Of a DNA stretch of 55,761 nucleotides, positions 39,695-49,883 are shown piece after piece. How positions within the stretch are numbered: the first letter of the stretch is position 1; each line of letters starts with the position of its first letter. Under the pieces are notes generated by a model. The model did not search any database, was not told the origin of the DNA, and worked only from the letters and a program-made list of their open reading frames with translations. A program made the position numbers and the translations under genes. The DNA lies in contig NZ_CP019790.1 of NCBI RefSeq assembly GCF_002022685.1, positions 1 to 55,761 on the forward strand, read 5' to 3'. The DNA comes from Bartonella schoenbuchensis R1 (lineage in GTDB: Bacteria > Pseudomonadota > Alphaproteobacteria > Rhizobiales > Rhizobiaceae).

Positions 39695-40009
39695 ATGCCT
39701 TCATACAAATTAACTGTATCAGATATACAAAAAAAATGGTTAGCTACAGGGCTTATCTTGTTTATCGCATTTATAATATTAAGCGATCCAGCATTGGCTC
39801 AGGGATTTGGGCAAGTTGAAAGTGCTCTTGATAAAATAGTGAATGCTATGACGGGAACCATTGCAAAATCTATTGCGACTATTGCCGTTGCTGGCACTGG
39901 TATCGCGTGGATTGCTGGTTATATCGAAATGCGCAAAGCTTTCTTTGTTTGTGTCGGTATAAGCATTATTTTCGGTGCATCACAAATTGTAGGAATGTTA
40001 TCATCTTAA
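39695..40009 (+). CDS. vbhB2: VirB2-like major pilin
   Basis: 104 residues. Long signal peptide ending ALAQG (cleavage near residue 35), then two hydrophobic segments (IATIAVAGTGIAWIAGYIEM and AFFVCVGISIIFGASQIVGML), as in VirB2 pilins. Strong AGGAGCGGGG site. First gene of the type IV secretion operon. Confidence 0.9.
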   Translation: MPSYKLTVSDIQKKWLATGLILFIAFIILSDPALAQGFGQVESALDKIVNAMTGTIAKSIATIAVAGTGIAWIAGYIEMRKAFFVCVGISIIFGASQIVGMLSS

Positions 40010-40013
40010 TATA

Positions 40014-40352
40014 ATGTTTAAAGCAATGAAAGAGTGTGATCAGCTCACTGAAGATACGTTGTTTCTTGCCTGTACACGGCCTGCAATGATTGCGGGCGTT
40101 ACAGTAGAAGCTATGGGTTTAAATTTTATGGGCACGCTCATAATATTTATTCTAGCAGGTAATATTTTCTTCATGGCACTTGGTGTTACTGTACATTTTA
40201 TAATGAAGGAAATTATCAAACACGATCATAATAAATTTCGTGTTCTTATTGCGTGGTTGCAAACTCGCAAGTTTTCAAGAAACGCTGAGCAATGGGGGGG
40301 TAGTAGCATTTCTCCATTACGGTTAATCCGTAATTATGAGGAGCTAAAATGA
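40014..40352 (+). CDS. vbhB3: VirB3-like inner-membrane protein
   Basis: 112 residues with the typical start (ECDQLTEDTLFLACTRPAMIAGVTVEAMGLNFM) and a hydrophobic pair near 25-65. Links the pilin to VirB4. Overlaps virB4 by 4 nt (ATGA). Confidence 0.9.
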   Translation: MFKAMKECDQLTEDTLFLACTRPAMIAGVTVEAMGLNFMGTLIIFILAGNIFFMALGVTVHFIMKEIIKHDHNKFRVLIAWLQTRKFSRNAEQWGGSSISPLRLIRNYEELK

Positions 40353-42709
40353 ACACAGCTCAACGTAAGCGTGAACCCCAGCCGGAATCAGTCATACCTT
40401 ATGTGCGCCATGTGAATGAACATATTATAGCGTTGTCATCACGAGCGCTTATGACTGTTATAGCCCTTGAAGGGGTTAATTTTGAAACAGCAGATATTGC
40501 TGACCTTAATGTCTTTCATGAACAATTAAATAACTGTTTTAAAAATATAGCTGATGAGCGGATAGCAATTTACAGTCATATTATCAGAAGGCGCGAAACA
40601 GTCTATCCAGATGGCACTTTCAGATCAGAGTTTGCGCAAACATTGGATGATAAGTACCGTCAAAGAATGGTGTGTCAAGAATTATATCGTAACGACCTCT
40701 ATCTTTCAATTATATGGAACCCTCATGTTGATAAAACCGATAAATTGGCTGACTTTTTTAAACGCTTAGGGAAAGCAAAAGAAGCAGAAACAGAGGTAGA
40801 CGCAGAGTCAATTCGTAAGCTTGAAGATGTTGCAACCAATCTTATGCAGAACTTAGCGCGTTATGGTGTAAAACAACTTGGTCTTTATGAACATAACGGT
40901 AATATTTTTTCTGCACAAAGTGAGTTTATTCACCAGTTAGTAGGTGGTCGTTATGAGCGTGTACCTCTTACATGGGGAACAATAGCGTCATCTGTATATT
41001 CAGATCGGATTATTTTCGGTAAAGAAATTATAGAAATACGCCACGAAGCAAAGCAAAAGTTTGCAGGAATGTTTGGTTGGAAAGAGTATCCGGCTAAAAC
41101 CAGACCAGACATGACAAATGGTTTGCTTACTCTCCCGTGTGAGTTCATTTTTACGCAATCCTTTATTTTCAAAAGCAAAAACGTTGCAAAACAGATTATG
41201 GGGCGTAAACAAAATCAGATGATCAACGCCGGGGATCGTGCAGGATCTCAAATTGATGAATTAGATGATGCATTGGATGATCTTGAATCAAATCGTTTTG
41301 TTTTAGGCGAGCATCACTTGTCATTAGCAGTCTTTGCTGACACACAACGAGAACTCATTGACAATCTCGCAAAAGCACGTGCTCGCCTTACAGAAGGTGG
41401 TGCTGTCGTTGCTCGTGAAGACTTAGGGCTCGAAGCAGCATGGTGGGCACAACTTCCTGGCAATTATGCTTATCGGACGCGTTCTGGTGCTATTACAAGC
41501 CGTAATTATGCCGCGCTTTCACCCTTTTATTCATTTCCGATTGGAAAAATAGATGGCAATCAATGGGGGCCTGCTGTTGCTCTTATGAAAACATCGGCTG
41601 GATCTCCTTTTTACTTTAACTTTCATTTTGGTGATTTAGGAAACACTTTTATTTGCGGTCCATCTGGATCTGGTAAAACCGTTATTGTTAATTTTCTATT
41701 AGCGCAGCTTCAAAAGCATGACCCTGACATGGTGTTTTTTGATAAAGATCGTGGAGCGGAACTGTTCGTTAGAGCTGGTGGTGGCACATACATGCCGCTG
41801 AAAAATGGTAAGCCAACAGGTATAGCGCCGCTAAAGGGATTAGATTATAGCAATCCTGCCAATAAAGTATTCCTACGACACTGGATTACAAAGCTTGTCT
41901 CTAACGAGGGGAAAATAATAACTGAAGCAGAACGCCAGGATATTTCTGCAGCTGTTGATCAGCTAGCCTTATTACCTAAGGAACAGCGCACAATATCTGC
42001 ATTGCAAATGTTTTTTGATACTACCCATAGAGAAGGCATTGCTGGGTGTTTAGAAAAATGGCGTAAAGGCAATGCGTTAGGGTGGGTCTTTGATAATGAT
42101 GACGATGATATCGGGATTGACGCGAAATTCATCGGTTATGATATGACTGACTTTTTGGATAATGACGAAATCCGTCCTCCATTAATGATGTATTTATTCC
42201 ATAGAATACTTGATCTGATTGACGGGCGCCGCATTATCATCGTTATTGATGAGTTCTGGAAAGCACTAGAAGATGATTCATTTAAAACATTTGCGCAAGA
42301 CAGGCTAAAAACAATCCGTAAACAAAATGGTTTAATGCTTTTTGCAACGCAATCACCAAGAGACGCACTCAATTCAACAATTGCACACACCATTATAGAA
42401 CAATGCCCAACACAAATATATTTTCCTAACCAAAAGGGAAATTACGCAGATTACGTGGATGGTTTTAAATTATCAGATCGAGAATTTAACTTGATACAAA
42501 CAGAATTAACGCGGGAGTCACGCCGGTTTTTGGTCAAGCAAGGTCATAGTTCTGTGGTTGCAGAACTAAATCTACGTGGATTTGATGATGAAATAGCCAT
42601 TTTAAGCGGAACAACCAAGAATGTTGAATTACTGGAGACAATCATGAGCGAAGTGGGTGAATCTCCAGAAAAATGGCTTCCGCTCTTTCAAGAAAGGCGA
42701 AAACAATGA
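40349..42709 (+). CDS. vbhB4: VirB4-like ATPase
   Basis: 786 residues, the normal length. Walker A GPSGSGKT lies near residue 437 and Walker B IIIVIDEFWKAL near 630; FATQSPRDAL, a VirB4 hallmark, is about 30 residues further. It energises pilus assembly and substrate passage at the inner membrane. Overlaps the next gene by ATGA. Confidence 0.95.
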   Translation: MNTAQRKREPQPESVIPYVRHVNEHIIALSSRALMTVIALEGVNFETADIADLNVFHEQLNNCFKNIADERIAIYSHIIRRRETVYPDGTFRSEFAQTLDDKYRQRMVCQELYRNDLYLSIIWNPHVDKTDKLADFFKRLGKAKEAETEVDAESIRKLEDVATNLMQNLARYGVKQLGLYEHNGNIFSAQSEFIHQLVGGRYERVPLTWGTIASSVYSDRIIFGKEIIEIRHEAKQKFAGMFGWKEYPAKTRPDMTNGLLTLPCEFIFTQSFIFKSKNVAKQIMGRKQNQMINAGDRAGSQIDELDDALDDLESNRFVLGEHHLSLAVFADTQRELIDNLAKARARLTEGGAVVAREDLGLEAAWWAQLPGNYAYRTRSGAITSRNYAALSPFYSFPIGKIDGNQWGPAVALMKTSAGSPFYFNFHFGDLGNTFICGPSGSGKTVIVNFLLAQLQKHDPDMVFFDKDRGAELFVRAGGGTYMPLKNGKPTGIAPLKGLDYSNPANKVFLRHWITKLVSNEGKIITEAERQDISAAVDQLALLPKEQRTISALQMFFDTTHREGIAGCLEKWRKGNALGWVFDNDDDDIGIDAKFIGYDMTDFLDNDEIRPPLMMYLFHRILDLIDGRRIIIVIDEFWKALEDDSFKTFAQDRLKTIRKQNGLMLFATQSPRDALNSTIAHTIIEQCPTQIYFPNQKGNYADYVDGFKLSDREFNLIQTELTRESRRFLVKQGHSSVVAELNLRGFDDEIAILSGTTKNVELLETIMSEVGESPEKWLPLFQERRKQ

Positions 42710-43413
42710 GGAAAATTTTACTAACAATAGCGTTTTGTATAATCTCTTTTGGGTTAACACCGAATGTACTAGCACAAATGCCCACGTTCGATGCAGCAGC
42801 TGTTGCCAAAATGATAGAACAATTAAAACAAGGCAAACAACAGCTTGACCAATTAACTTCTCAAATCGATGAAATGAAGAAATTGTACGGCTCTCTAAAT
42901 GGCATTGCAGATTTATCTTCACTTCAAGAAATGCTCAATAATAAAGAGATTCAAGCTGCCTTACCTTCTAATTTTGGTGATTTTGAAAAATTATTAGACG
43001 GTAAAAGTGGAAACAGTGCAAAATGGGAAGAAAAGCTTTCGTATAAAAAACCAGCAGGCGGTGCAGGATCAAAAGAAGCAGTTGATGCTTTCTACGAAGA
43101 AGAGGTTAAAAAAGCTGAACAACGCAACCAGGGACAAGCAGCCACAGGCGAAGCTGTTTATGCATCAGCTAATGAAATGAAACAAACTATCGAAGAACTA
43201 ATTAAAAAACTTAATAATGCACAAACTGCCGGCGAAGTTCAAGGTGTTCAAGCGCAATTAGCAGTTACGCAGGCAGTGTTGCAAACACAAGTCTTACAAA
43301 TGCAAGCTGCTGCTATGATTCAACAGGCTGAAGCTGAGGCTGCAAAGCTCCGTCACGAAGCAGAATTCAATGCGCGGTACAAAGCTTATGCTAAAGAACT
43401 GCTCAACAAATAA
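42706..43413 (+). CDS. vbhB5: VirB5-like minor pilin
   Basis: 235 residues from the ATG at 42706 that overlaps the virB4 stop. Signal peptide ending NVLAQ near residue 24, followed by a long helical region (AAAVAKMIEQLKQGKQQLDQLTSQIDEMKKLYGSLNG) as in VirB5/TrwJ. In Bartonella Trw systems this protein class contacts host cells; here it probably sits at the pilus tip for mating. Confidence 0.87.
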   Translation: MRKILLTIAFCIISFGLTPNVLAQMPTFDAAAVAKMIEQLKQGKQQLDQLTSQIDEMKKLYGSLNGIADLSSLQEMLNNKEIQAALPSNFGDFEKLLDGKSGNSAKWEEKLSYKKPAGGAGSKEAVDAFYEEEVKKAEQRNQGQAATGEAVYASANEMKQTIEELIKKLNNAQTAGEVQGVQAQLAVTQAVLQTQVLQMQAAAMIQQAEAEAAKLRHEAEFNARYKAYAKELLNK

Positions 43414-43447
43414 ATTATAAAACAAATTAAAAAAGGAAAATTCAATC

Positions 43448-43825
43448 ATGAATAAAATCATTATGATAACATTGCTTCTTTACACTGGGCTTATTATCGC
43501 AGGCTGTGAAAAAACTTACAGTGTCGAAGAATTTAAGCAAAATGAAGAATTGCGTGATGAATGGCAAGCAAGATGCAGAATGGGTAAAGAATCTAAAAAT
43601 TGTCAAAACATGCGATTAGCTGCCCACGAGCTTGAACAAGAACGTGCAAAAAAAGGAGAGGAAAAACTCAACAAATTGCTAGAAGAGCTCAATAAAAAGA
43701 GAGAAGCACGTGAAAAGGCTGAACAAGAACGTAGGAAAAAAGAGATGGAAGAATACCAAAAACGGCTTAAAGAGAAAGAAGAACGCGAAAAAATTCAACA
43801 AAAAAAAGAACATCACAACGAATAA
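43448..43825 (+). CDS. EexN-like lipoprotein 1
   Basis: 125 residues. Lipobox LIIAGC (C20), then the EexN-type motif EKTYSVEEFKQNEELRDEWQARC, with a second cysteine in SKNCQNMRLA. The C-terminal 60 residues are a highly charged helix (EKAEQERRKKEMEEYQKRLKEKEE). EexN lipoproteins of IncN-type plasmids prevent entry of a related plasmid. First of three tandem paralogues between virB5 and virB6. Confidence 0.82.
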   Translation: MNKIIMITLLLYTGLIIAGCEKTYSVEEFKQNEELRDEWQARCRMGKESKNCQNMRLAAHELEQERAKKGEEKLNKLLEELNKKREAREKAEQERRKKEMEEYQKRLKEKEEREKIQQKKEHHNE

Positions 43826-43876
43826 TTACGAGAATAGGTAACGAAACGAATTCATAAATAAAAGGGGAATTCAACC

Positions 43877-44134
43877 ATGAAAAAAATAATTATGACAACA
43901 CTACTTCTTTGCACTGGGCTTATCATTGCAGGCTGTGAAAAAACTTACAGTGTAGAAGAATTTAAAAAAAATAAAGAATTGCGTGGAGAATGGGACGCAA
44001 GATGCGGATTTTCTGGACAATCTAAAAATTGTCAAAACGTGCGATTAGCGAGTGATCAACTCCGTAGAGAACGTTATGGTAGCTATGCAAGAGAACTTCT
44101 TGGAGATACTAAAAAAGAGCGTAAAGCTGAATAA
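43877..44134 (+). CDS. EexN-like lipoprotein 2
   Basis: 85 residues; the same lipobox (LIIAGC) and EKTYSVEEFKKNKELRGEWDARCGFSGQSKNCQNVRLA, but it lacks the long charged tail and ends ARELLGDTKKERKAE. Closest to EexN 3 in the first 60 residues, so the tandem arose by duplication with tail change. Confidence 0.82.
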   Translation: MKKIIMTTLLLCTGLIIAGCEKTYSVEEFKKNKELRGEWDARCGFSGQSKNCQNVRLASDQLRRERYGSYARELLGDTKKERKAE

Positions 44135-44153
44135 CAACAGAGGAAATTTAGTC

Positions 44154-44522
44154 ATGAACAAAATCATTATAACAACACTGCTTCTTTGCGCTGGACTTAT
44201 TATTGCAGGCTGTGAAAAAACTTACAGTGTGGAAGAATTTAAAAAAAGTGAAGAATTGCGTGGAGAATGGGACGCAAGATGCGGATTTTCTGGACAATCT
44301 AAAAATTGTCAAACCATGCGATTAGCTGTGCGCGAACTTGAACAAGAACGTCAGAAAAAAGCAGACGAAAAATACCAAAAATGGGTAGAGGAGTTCAATA
44401 AAAAGGCAGAAGAACTTAAAAAAAATCGAGAAGAACGTGAAAAAGCTCAACAAGAACGTAGGAAAAAAGAGAGAGAAGAATACGAAAAAGCTAAACAGAA
44501 AAAAGAATCCCACAACGAATAA
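44154..44522 (+). CDS. EexN-like lipoprotein 3
   Basis: 122 residues from the ATG at 44154 (AGAGGAAA site; the longer frame from 44052 lies inside EexN 2 in another phase). Lipobox LIIAGC, the EKTYSVEEFKKSEELRGEWDARCGFSGQ core, and a charged helical tail like EexN 1. Confidence 0.82.
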   Translation: MNKIIITTLLLCAGLIIAGCEKTYSVEEFKKSEELRGEWDARCGFSGQSKNCQTMRLAVRELEQERQKKADEKYQKWVEEFNKKAEELKKNREEREKAQQERRKKEREEYEKAKQKKESHNE

Positions 44523-44572
44523 TATGAGAATACGTAATGAAATGAACTCATAAATAAAAGGGATATCCTATA

Positions 44573-45487
44573 ATGGCAGTATCAGGAGAAGTAGCTATAT
44601 TTGGTACGATGGACAAAATGCTTATGGAACCCATTGTAGAGGCGCTAGACAAAAGCATTGTAAATCTTTCATCTGCTTTATCTGGCCCAATCATGGCAAG
44701 CGCAACAATTTATATTGCGTTTATGGGTTACAATGTCATATATGGTCGTTCTTCCATACCATTATGGGATTTTATAGCTACAGCTGTAAAACTTGCTATT
44801 ATTGTTACACTAGTAAAACAAGCCGCTAGCTATAACATTTGGGTCAAAAATCTATTTTTTACCGATCTGCCTAATGCCATTACAAGTGCTCTGCAGGCGT
44901 CAAATACAGACGGCAATGTATGGGACGAGATGATTAAAAAAGCTGTTGGACAAATTTTTGATAAGGTGGAGAAGGCTGGAACGCTTGAGTGGCTTGGTAT
45001 ATGGATAGCGGGTATAGTTTGTATTATAATTATTGGTTTCTTTTGTACAATTGGTTTTGTTGTAGCAACTTTTGCTAAACTTGGTCTTTCCCTTACCTTA
45101 TCATTAGGACCGCTTTTTATAGGTTTTTATATGTTTTCAACAACTAGACGCTTTACGGAAGCGTGGCTAAGTCAAGTTGCGAACTTTGTCATTTTGCAAG
45201 TGTTGGTGGTTCTTCTAGGTGGTGTATATGTCCATCTCACAATGAATATTCTTGAAAAAGGTATTGCAGAAATGATGGTTACCCTCGTTCAGTTCCTCGC
45301 AATTGGTACATGTGGTATTTATCTTTTCATAAACTTACCAGAAATTGCAGCAGCTTTGGCCGCTGGTGGTGCAAATCTTACAGGAGCAACACATTTAGCT
45401 CACCATTCTGCTAAAGCAGCAGAAGCGGGTGGGCGTACAGCAAAAGCAGTCGGTCGTGCTGTTAGAAAGCTAGTTACAAGAGTGTGA
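44573..45487 (+). CDS. vbhB6: VirB6-like polytopic membrane protein
   Basis: 304 residues with at least five hydrophobic segments (for example [96 protein letters not shown]), and the conserved tryptophan region TEAWLSQ. Forms part of the inner-membrane channel. Confidence 0.9.
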   Translation: MAVSGEVAIFGTMDKMLMEPIVEALDKSIVNLSSALSGPIMASATIYIAFMGYNVIYGRSSIPLWDFIATAVKLAIIVTLVKQAASYNIWVKNLFFTDLPNAITSALQASNTDGNVWDEMIKKAVGQIFDKVEKAGTLEWLGIWIAGIVCIIIIGFFCTIGFVVATFAKLGLSLTLSLGPLFIGFYMFSTTRRFTEAWLSQVANFVILQVLVVLLGGVYVHLTMNILEKGIAEMMVTLVQFLAIGTCGIYLFINLPEIAAALAAGGANLTGATHLAHHSAKAAEAGGRTAKAVGRAVRKLVTRV

Positions 45488-45503
45488 AGAGGATAAATTA
45501 CAA

Positions 45504-45791
45504 ATGCGGGGTTTTAAAAACATTGGGATCATTTTATCGCTTATTTGTTTTATGAGCGGGTGTGCGTCTTTTCAAAATACAGCGAAACCATTACCGAAAT
45601 GTAACGGATATTCTAAGCGAGCCTTAAACAAATCAATGTGGAATTGGGAAGGGAAAAATCCATCCTCCACCCCAATCATGATCAACAATGATACAAGCGT
45701 CAAATCATCAGCGCAAAATGATAGTTTTGATATGGCTTTAGCTGAAAAATCAAAACATCACGAAATTGAATCATATAAAAATTGCGGGTAA
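45504..45791 (+). CDS. vbhB7: VirB7-like lipoprotein
   Basis: 95 residues with lipobox FMSGC (C20) followed by [28 protein letters not shown], like TrwH/VirB7 outer-membrane core lipoproteins. Position between virB6 and virB8 supports the call. Confidence 0.82.
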   Translation: MRGFKNIGIILSLICFMSGCASFQNTAKPLPKCNGYSKRALNKSMWNWEGKNPSSTPIMINNDTSVKSSAQNDSFDMALAEKSKHHEIESYKNCG

Positions 45792-45796
45792 ATAAA

Positions 45797-46468
45797 ATGA
45801 AAAAGAAAGACGTTGAGCAATACATTGCTGAAGCGCGGTCATTTGATCAAGATCGAATAATCACATCCCGCCGTATTACGCGTGCCTCGCTTGCTATTGC
45901 TGGGGTAGCAGTTATAGCTGCAATTGTCTCTTCATTAGCCGTTATAGTGCTTGTACCACTCAAAACAGTTGAACCATTTGTAATCCGCGTTGATAATTCA
46001 ACGGGTATAGTTGAGGTGGTTGAAGCATTAAAAGAAAGCCCCGCAAATTTTGATGAAGCTATTACACGCTATTTTGCTGCAAAATATGTTCGTGCTCGTG
46101 AAGGGTTCAATTTAAGCGAAACGCAAAATAATTTTAAGACGGTCTCTTTGTTATCTTCTTTTGAAGAGCAAGGTAGATTTGCTGAATGGTATGGTGCCAA
46201 GAATCCACAAAGTCCACAATTTTTATATAAAAACGCTGTTGCAACCATTTCTGTAAAATCAATTTCGTTTATCAGTAAAGATGTCACTCAGGTTCGTTAT
46301 TATAAAACAGTTCGTGAAAATGACACTAATAAAGAATCCATTACACATTGGGTAGCAACTCTTACTTTTGGATATGTCAACTCCCCAATTTCTACGCAAA
46401 ATCGTTTGGTGAATCCTCTTGGTTTTATGGTTCGTGAATACAGAACTGATCCTGAAGTGGTGAATTAA
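45797..46468 (+). CDS. vbhB8: VirB8-like assembly protein
   Basis: 223 residues from the ATG at 45797, just after the virB7 stop. One membrane segment ([24 protein letters not shown], about 34-57) and a periplasmic domain with [18 protein letters not shown], typical of VirB8. Confidence 0.92.
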   Translation: MKKKDVEQYIAEARSFDQDRIITSRRITRASLAIAGVAVIAAIVSSLAVIVLVPLKTVEPFVIRVDNSTGIVEVVEALKESPANFDEAITRYFAAKYVRAREGFNLSETQNNFKTVSLLSSFEEQGRFAEWYGAKNPQSPQFLYKNAVATISVKSISFISKDVTQVRYYKTVRENDTNKESITHWVATLTFGYVNSPISTQNRLVNPLGFMVREYRTDPEVVN

Positions 46469-46470
46469 CA

Positions 46471-47325
46471 ATGAAGCAAATTATATTTTCTTTTTTCCTC
46501 AGCATTGTGGTCAGCTCTTTTTTAAACAATGTGAGCTACGCTAGTATCTCTCCTATACGTGCACCTAATGACAATAGAATTCGCTTTGTCAATTATGATG
46601 CCTATAATGTCACAAAAATCATTGGATCTATACGTTCATCCGTGCAAATAGAATTTTCCCCTAGTGAAGAAATTGCACATGTTGCTATTGGAAATAGTGT
46701 TGCATGGGAAGTGGCACCGGCTGGAAACATTATTTTTCTTAAACCACGAGAAGTTCAGCCTATTACAAATCTACAAGTCATAACAACACGGCGTGATGGA
46801 TCAAAACGGTCTTACCAATTTGAATTGATGGTTAAAAATGGGGAAATTTCATCTGAAAGTGAAACATATTTCCTTGTAAAATTTCGCTATCCTCAGGATG
46901 AAGCAGCACAAAGACAAATTGAAGCACAACTCAAAAAAGATAGAAAACAAGCATTATATGTAGATGAAGCCTTTGGTGCTTATGAACAACATGGACCAAG
47001 AAATTGGGCTTATTCAGCTCAAGGAACGGTTATTCTTGAACCAACATCAGTTTATGATAATGGCAAAACAACCACTTTTACTTTTTCTGATAATCAGGAA
47101 ATTCCCGCGATCTATATTGTTGGAAGTGATGGCAAAGAATCCCTCATTCCTAAAACAACAAAAGGAAATATGGTCATTGTGCATGCTATTAGTCACCAAT
47201 TCATTTTAAGACATGGAGCAAACGTTTTATGTGTTTTTAATGAAGCCTATCAACCTAAAGGAAGCGATCCAGAAACAGGTACAACCTCACCATTTGTTGA
47301 ACGTAAAATCGTTACAGATCTTTAA
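46471..47325 (+). CDS. vbhB9: VirB9-like outer-membrane core protein
   Basis: 284 residues with a signal peptide ending near SYAS (residue 26), then PNDNRIRFVNYDAYNVTKI and GNSVAWEVAPAGNIIFLKP of the N-terminal domain, and AIYIVGSDGKESLIPKTTKGNMVIVHAISHQFILRHG of the C-terminal domain. Forms the outer-membrane complex with VirB7 and VirB10. Confidence 0.93.
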   Translation: MKQIIFSFFLSIVVSSFLNNVSYASISPIRAPNDNRIRFVNYDAYNVTKIIGSIRSSVQIEFSPSEEIAHVAIGNSVAWEVAPAGNIIFLKPREVQPITNLQVITTRRDGSKRSYQFELMVKNGEISSESETYFLVKFRYPQDEAAQRQIEAQLKKDRKQALYVDEAFGAYEQHGPRNWAYSAQGTVILEPTSVYDNGKTTTFTFSDNQEIPAIYIVGSDGKESLIPKTTKGNMVIVHAISHQFILRHGANVLCVFNEAYQPKGSDPETGTTSPFVERKIVTDL

Positions 47326-47350
47326 GGGGAAAAGTGAAAGGAATAAATAC

Positions 47351-48481
47351 GTGAGTGACAATAATGATGAGATAATCGCTGAAGATCGCGGAAAAATTGA
47401 TGATAATCAAAATAGTATATCAAGCGAAACAAGAAAAAAAGTAATTATAGGGCTCGCCTTTTTAGGGTTTGGCGCCTACATGCTTTGGAATATATTATCA
47501 ACCTCATCAACACCAGATGATACAGAAAAAGAACCCAAAAAAGAAGTACAAAACTTTAATACTTCACTCACTCCTTTAGAATTAGCTCCTTCTGAGCCAA
47601 AACCGCAAATTGGTCAAATTGCATTACCAGCACCAACACCGCCAATTGAGGATATCAAAGATGATCCATTGCTTGATGCAGCAAGACGTTCACCGGTTTT
47701 AGCTTTTGCTAGTGAATCTCATTCCCAAGACAATAAAACAAAAAGAAACAATCTTTCTGAAATAACTGAAATCTTTAATAAAGATTCTCAAAATTTCTCT
47801 ACTCTTTTAAAGCCTACAAAAATAGAAGGAACAAAAGCAGAATTACTAGGCAATAGAAATTTTATTATTGCAATGGGAACATCCATTCCATGTATATTAG
47901 AAACAGCAATAAGCAGTGATCAGCCAGGTTTTACAAGCTGTGTTATTAATCGTGATATTTTATCTGATAATGGCCGCGTTGTTTTGCTTGATAAAGGAAC
48001 GCAAATTGTTGGTGAATATCGAGCTGGGTTAAAAAAAGGACAAAACCGGCTTTTTGTTCTCTGGACAAGAGCAAAAACACCCAATGGAGTCATTGTTACT
48101 CTCGCATCACCAGCCACTGACAATTTAGGAAGATCTGGTTTTGATGGCGCAATTAATACCCATTGGTGGGAACGCTTTGGATCAGCATTGTTACTTTCTA
48201 TTGTTGATAATACTTCAGCAAACCTATCAGGTCAGATAAGTGATAGCATCCAAATCGCTGGCACAAACAACCTTGGCAAAGAAGCCGCTAGTATTGCTCT
48301 TGAAAATCAAATTAATATACCTCCTACCTTAGAAAAAAATCAGGGTGAATTAGTGAATATCTTTGTAGTAAGAGATTTGGATTTTTCATCAGTTTACAAG
48401 CTGGCCGTAACAGAGAAAGAGAATAAAACTTTTACGCGCTCCGCCCCGAGCAATTTCTTTCTCCATTCTCCTGTTCGGTAA
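47351..48481 (+). CDS. vbhB10: VirB10-like core protein
   Basis: 376 residues from the GTG at 47351, preceded by AAAGGAA; the longer frame from 47213 lies inside virB9. One membrane segment (about 30-47), a proline-rich stretch (LPAPTPPIEDIKDDP), and the conserved C-terminal beta-barrel domain (TSIPCILETAISSDQPGFTSC; LLDKGTQIVGEY; GFDGAINTHWWERFGSALL). Spans both membranes and senses ATP use. Confidence 0.93.
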   Translation: MSDNNDEIIAEDRGKIDDNQNSISSETRKKVIIGLAFLGFGAYMLWNILSTSSTPDDTEKEPKKEVQNFNTSLTPLELAPSEPKPQIGQIALPAPTPPIEDIKDDPLLDAARRSPVLAFASESHSQDNKTKRNNLSEITEIFNKDSQNFSTLLKPTKIEGTKAELLGNRNFIIAMGTSIPCILETAISSDQPGFTSCVINRDILSDNGRVVLLDKGTQIVGEYRAGLKKGQNRLFVLWTRAKTPNGVIVTLASPATDNLGRSGFDGAINTHWWERFGSALLLSIVDNTSANLSGQISDSIQIAGTNNLGKEAASIALENQINIPPTLEKNQGELVNIFVVRDLDFSSVYKLAVTEKENKTFTRSAPSNFFLHSPVR

Positions 48482-48493
48482 AAGTAAACCATC

Positions 48494-49546
48494 ATGACAG
48501 CAACGAAAAATGCAGAACGGACCTCCGTTGTTTTAACAAAGTTAAAGCTATTAAATGATTACTTAAATGATGAAAGTTTGTTTGAAATTGTTATCAATCG
48601 TCCTGGCGAGGTCATGGTTGAAAGCCAAAATGGTTGGGAAACACATAAACTTGAAGAACTGACATATAGTGAATTGGAAGGTATAGCAAAAGTTGTTGCT
48701 GCTTATACAACTCAGAAAATCAGTGTAGAAAACCCAATCCTCTCAGCAACACTGCCCAATAATGAACGCATACAAATTGTAATGCCTCCTGCGGCTGCAC
48801 CAAATACTATTAGCATGACAATTCGTAAGCCTTCCTCACGAACTTTTTCTCTTGAAAGTTTGCATGAAAAAGGTTTGTTTTCTGTCACTAAAAATGTCAG
48901 CTTTACCCCATCTGAACAGATGATTGGACGATTAGGTGAACTATCCGACAGCGAACAAGAATTAACGAAATTGTTCATTGCTAAAGACTTTAGTAGTTTT
49001 TTAGAAAAGGCCGTTATTGCGCAACAAAATATTTTAATATCTGGTAAAACAGGATCAGGAAAAACAACACTCTCTAAAGCTTTAATTGCAAAAATTCCTG
49101 AAGATGAGCGGATTTTAACTATTGAAGATACTCCCGAGCTTGTTGTTCCTCATCCAAACAAGGTGCAGTTATTTTATTCAAAAGATAATCAAGGATTGGC
49201 ACAGGTTGGAGTTAAAGAACTACTTGAATCTGGATTGCGTATGCGACCAGATAGAATACTCTTACAAGAATTGCGTGATGGTACAGCTTTTTATTATATT
49301 CGTAATGTCAATTCCGGACATCCAGGATCAATCACAACAGTTCATGCTTCATCCACTCTAGCAGCCTTTGAACAAATGACGCTTCTTGTTAAAGAAAGTG
49401 ATGGGGGAAGTGATTTAGCGCGTGAAGACATCCGTGGTTTGTTGATTTCTATGATCGATATCATTATTCAATGCAAACGCTTAGAAGGCAAATTCCGTGT
49501 AACAGAAATTTATTATGATCCTTTTAAACGTCGAGATGCTTTTTAA
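48494..49546 (+). CDS. vbhB11: VirB11-like ATPase
   Basis: 350 residues. Walker A SGKTGSGKTTL near 182-192, the Asp box LTIEDTPELVVP, Walker B MRPDRILLQELRDGTAFYY, and the His box NSGHPGSITTVHAS. Hexameric ATPase at the base of the channel. Last gene of the vbhB operon. Confidence 0.95.
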   Translation: MTATKNAERTSVVLTKLKLLNDYLNDESLFEIVINRPGEVMVESQNGWETHKLEELTYSELEGIAKVVAAYTTQKISVENPILSATLPNNERIQIVMPPAAAPNTISMTIRKPSSRTFSLESLHEKGLFSVTKNVSFTPSEQMIGRLGELSDSEQELTKLFIAKDFSSFLEKAVIAQQNILISGKTGSGKTTLSKALIAKIPEDERILTIEDTPELVVPHPNKVQLFYSKDNQGLAQVGVKELLESGLRMRPDRILLQELRDGTAFYYIRNVNSGHPGSITTVHASSTLAAFEQMTLLVKESDGGSDLAREDIRGLLISMIDIIIQCKRLEGKFRVTEIYYDPFKRRDAF

Positions 49547-49568
49547 AAATTCAAATTCACTAAAATAG

Positions 49569-49883
49569 CTACACTGATAAAGCTTTTCTAAGTGCACGGT
49601 TGACAACATCAGGTTCATTTTCAATGATAGTAAGTAATATGCGAGAAGGAGCATCTATAGAATATCGTCCTTGTTCCCAATCGCGAATACGCCCTACAGA
49701 AAAACCATACCGTGCTGCAAATTGTGTTTGTGTTAAACCAACATTTTTCCTAATTTTTTTCACATCAATGCTTGAAGGAATATGGATACCGAACTTTGTA
49801 GTATCCGCTTCACCTTTTGCATAAGCAAGAGCCTCACGGGCACCTTGTAATATACGTGATTCTGCTTTACTTGCCTTTTCCAT
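49569..49883 (-). CDS. XRE antitoxin of a HigBA/NadS-like pair
   Basis: 104 residues. The helix-turn-helix is VDVKKIRKNVGLTQTQFAARYGFSVGRIRDWEQGRYSID-like (about 40-78). The start overlaps the toxin gene end by one base. Converges with virB11 and marks the border between vbhB and the vbhT region. Confidence 0.85.
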   Translation of the reverse strand: MEKASKAESRILQGAREALAYAKGEADTTKFGIHIPSSIDVKKIRKNVGLTQTQFAARYGFSVGRIRDWEQGRYSIDAPSRILLTIIENEPDVVNRALRKALSV

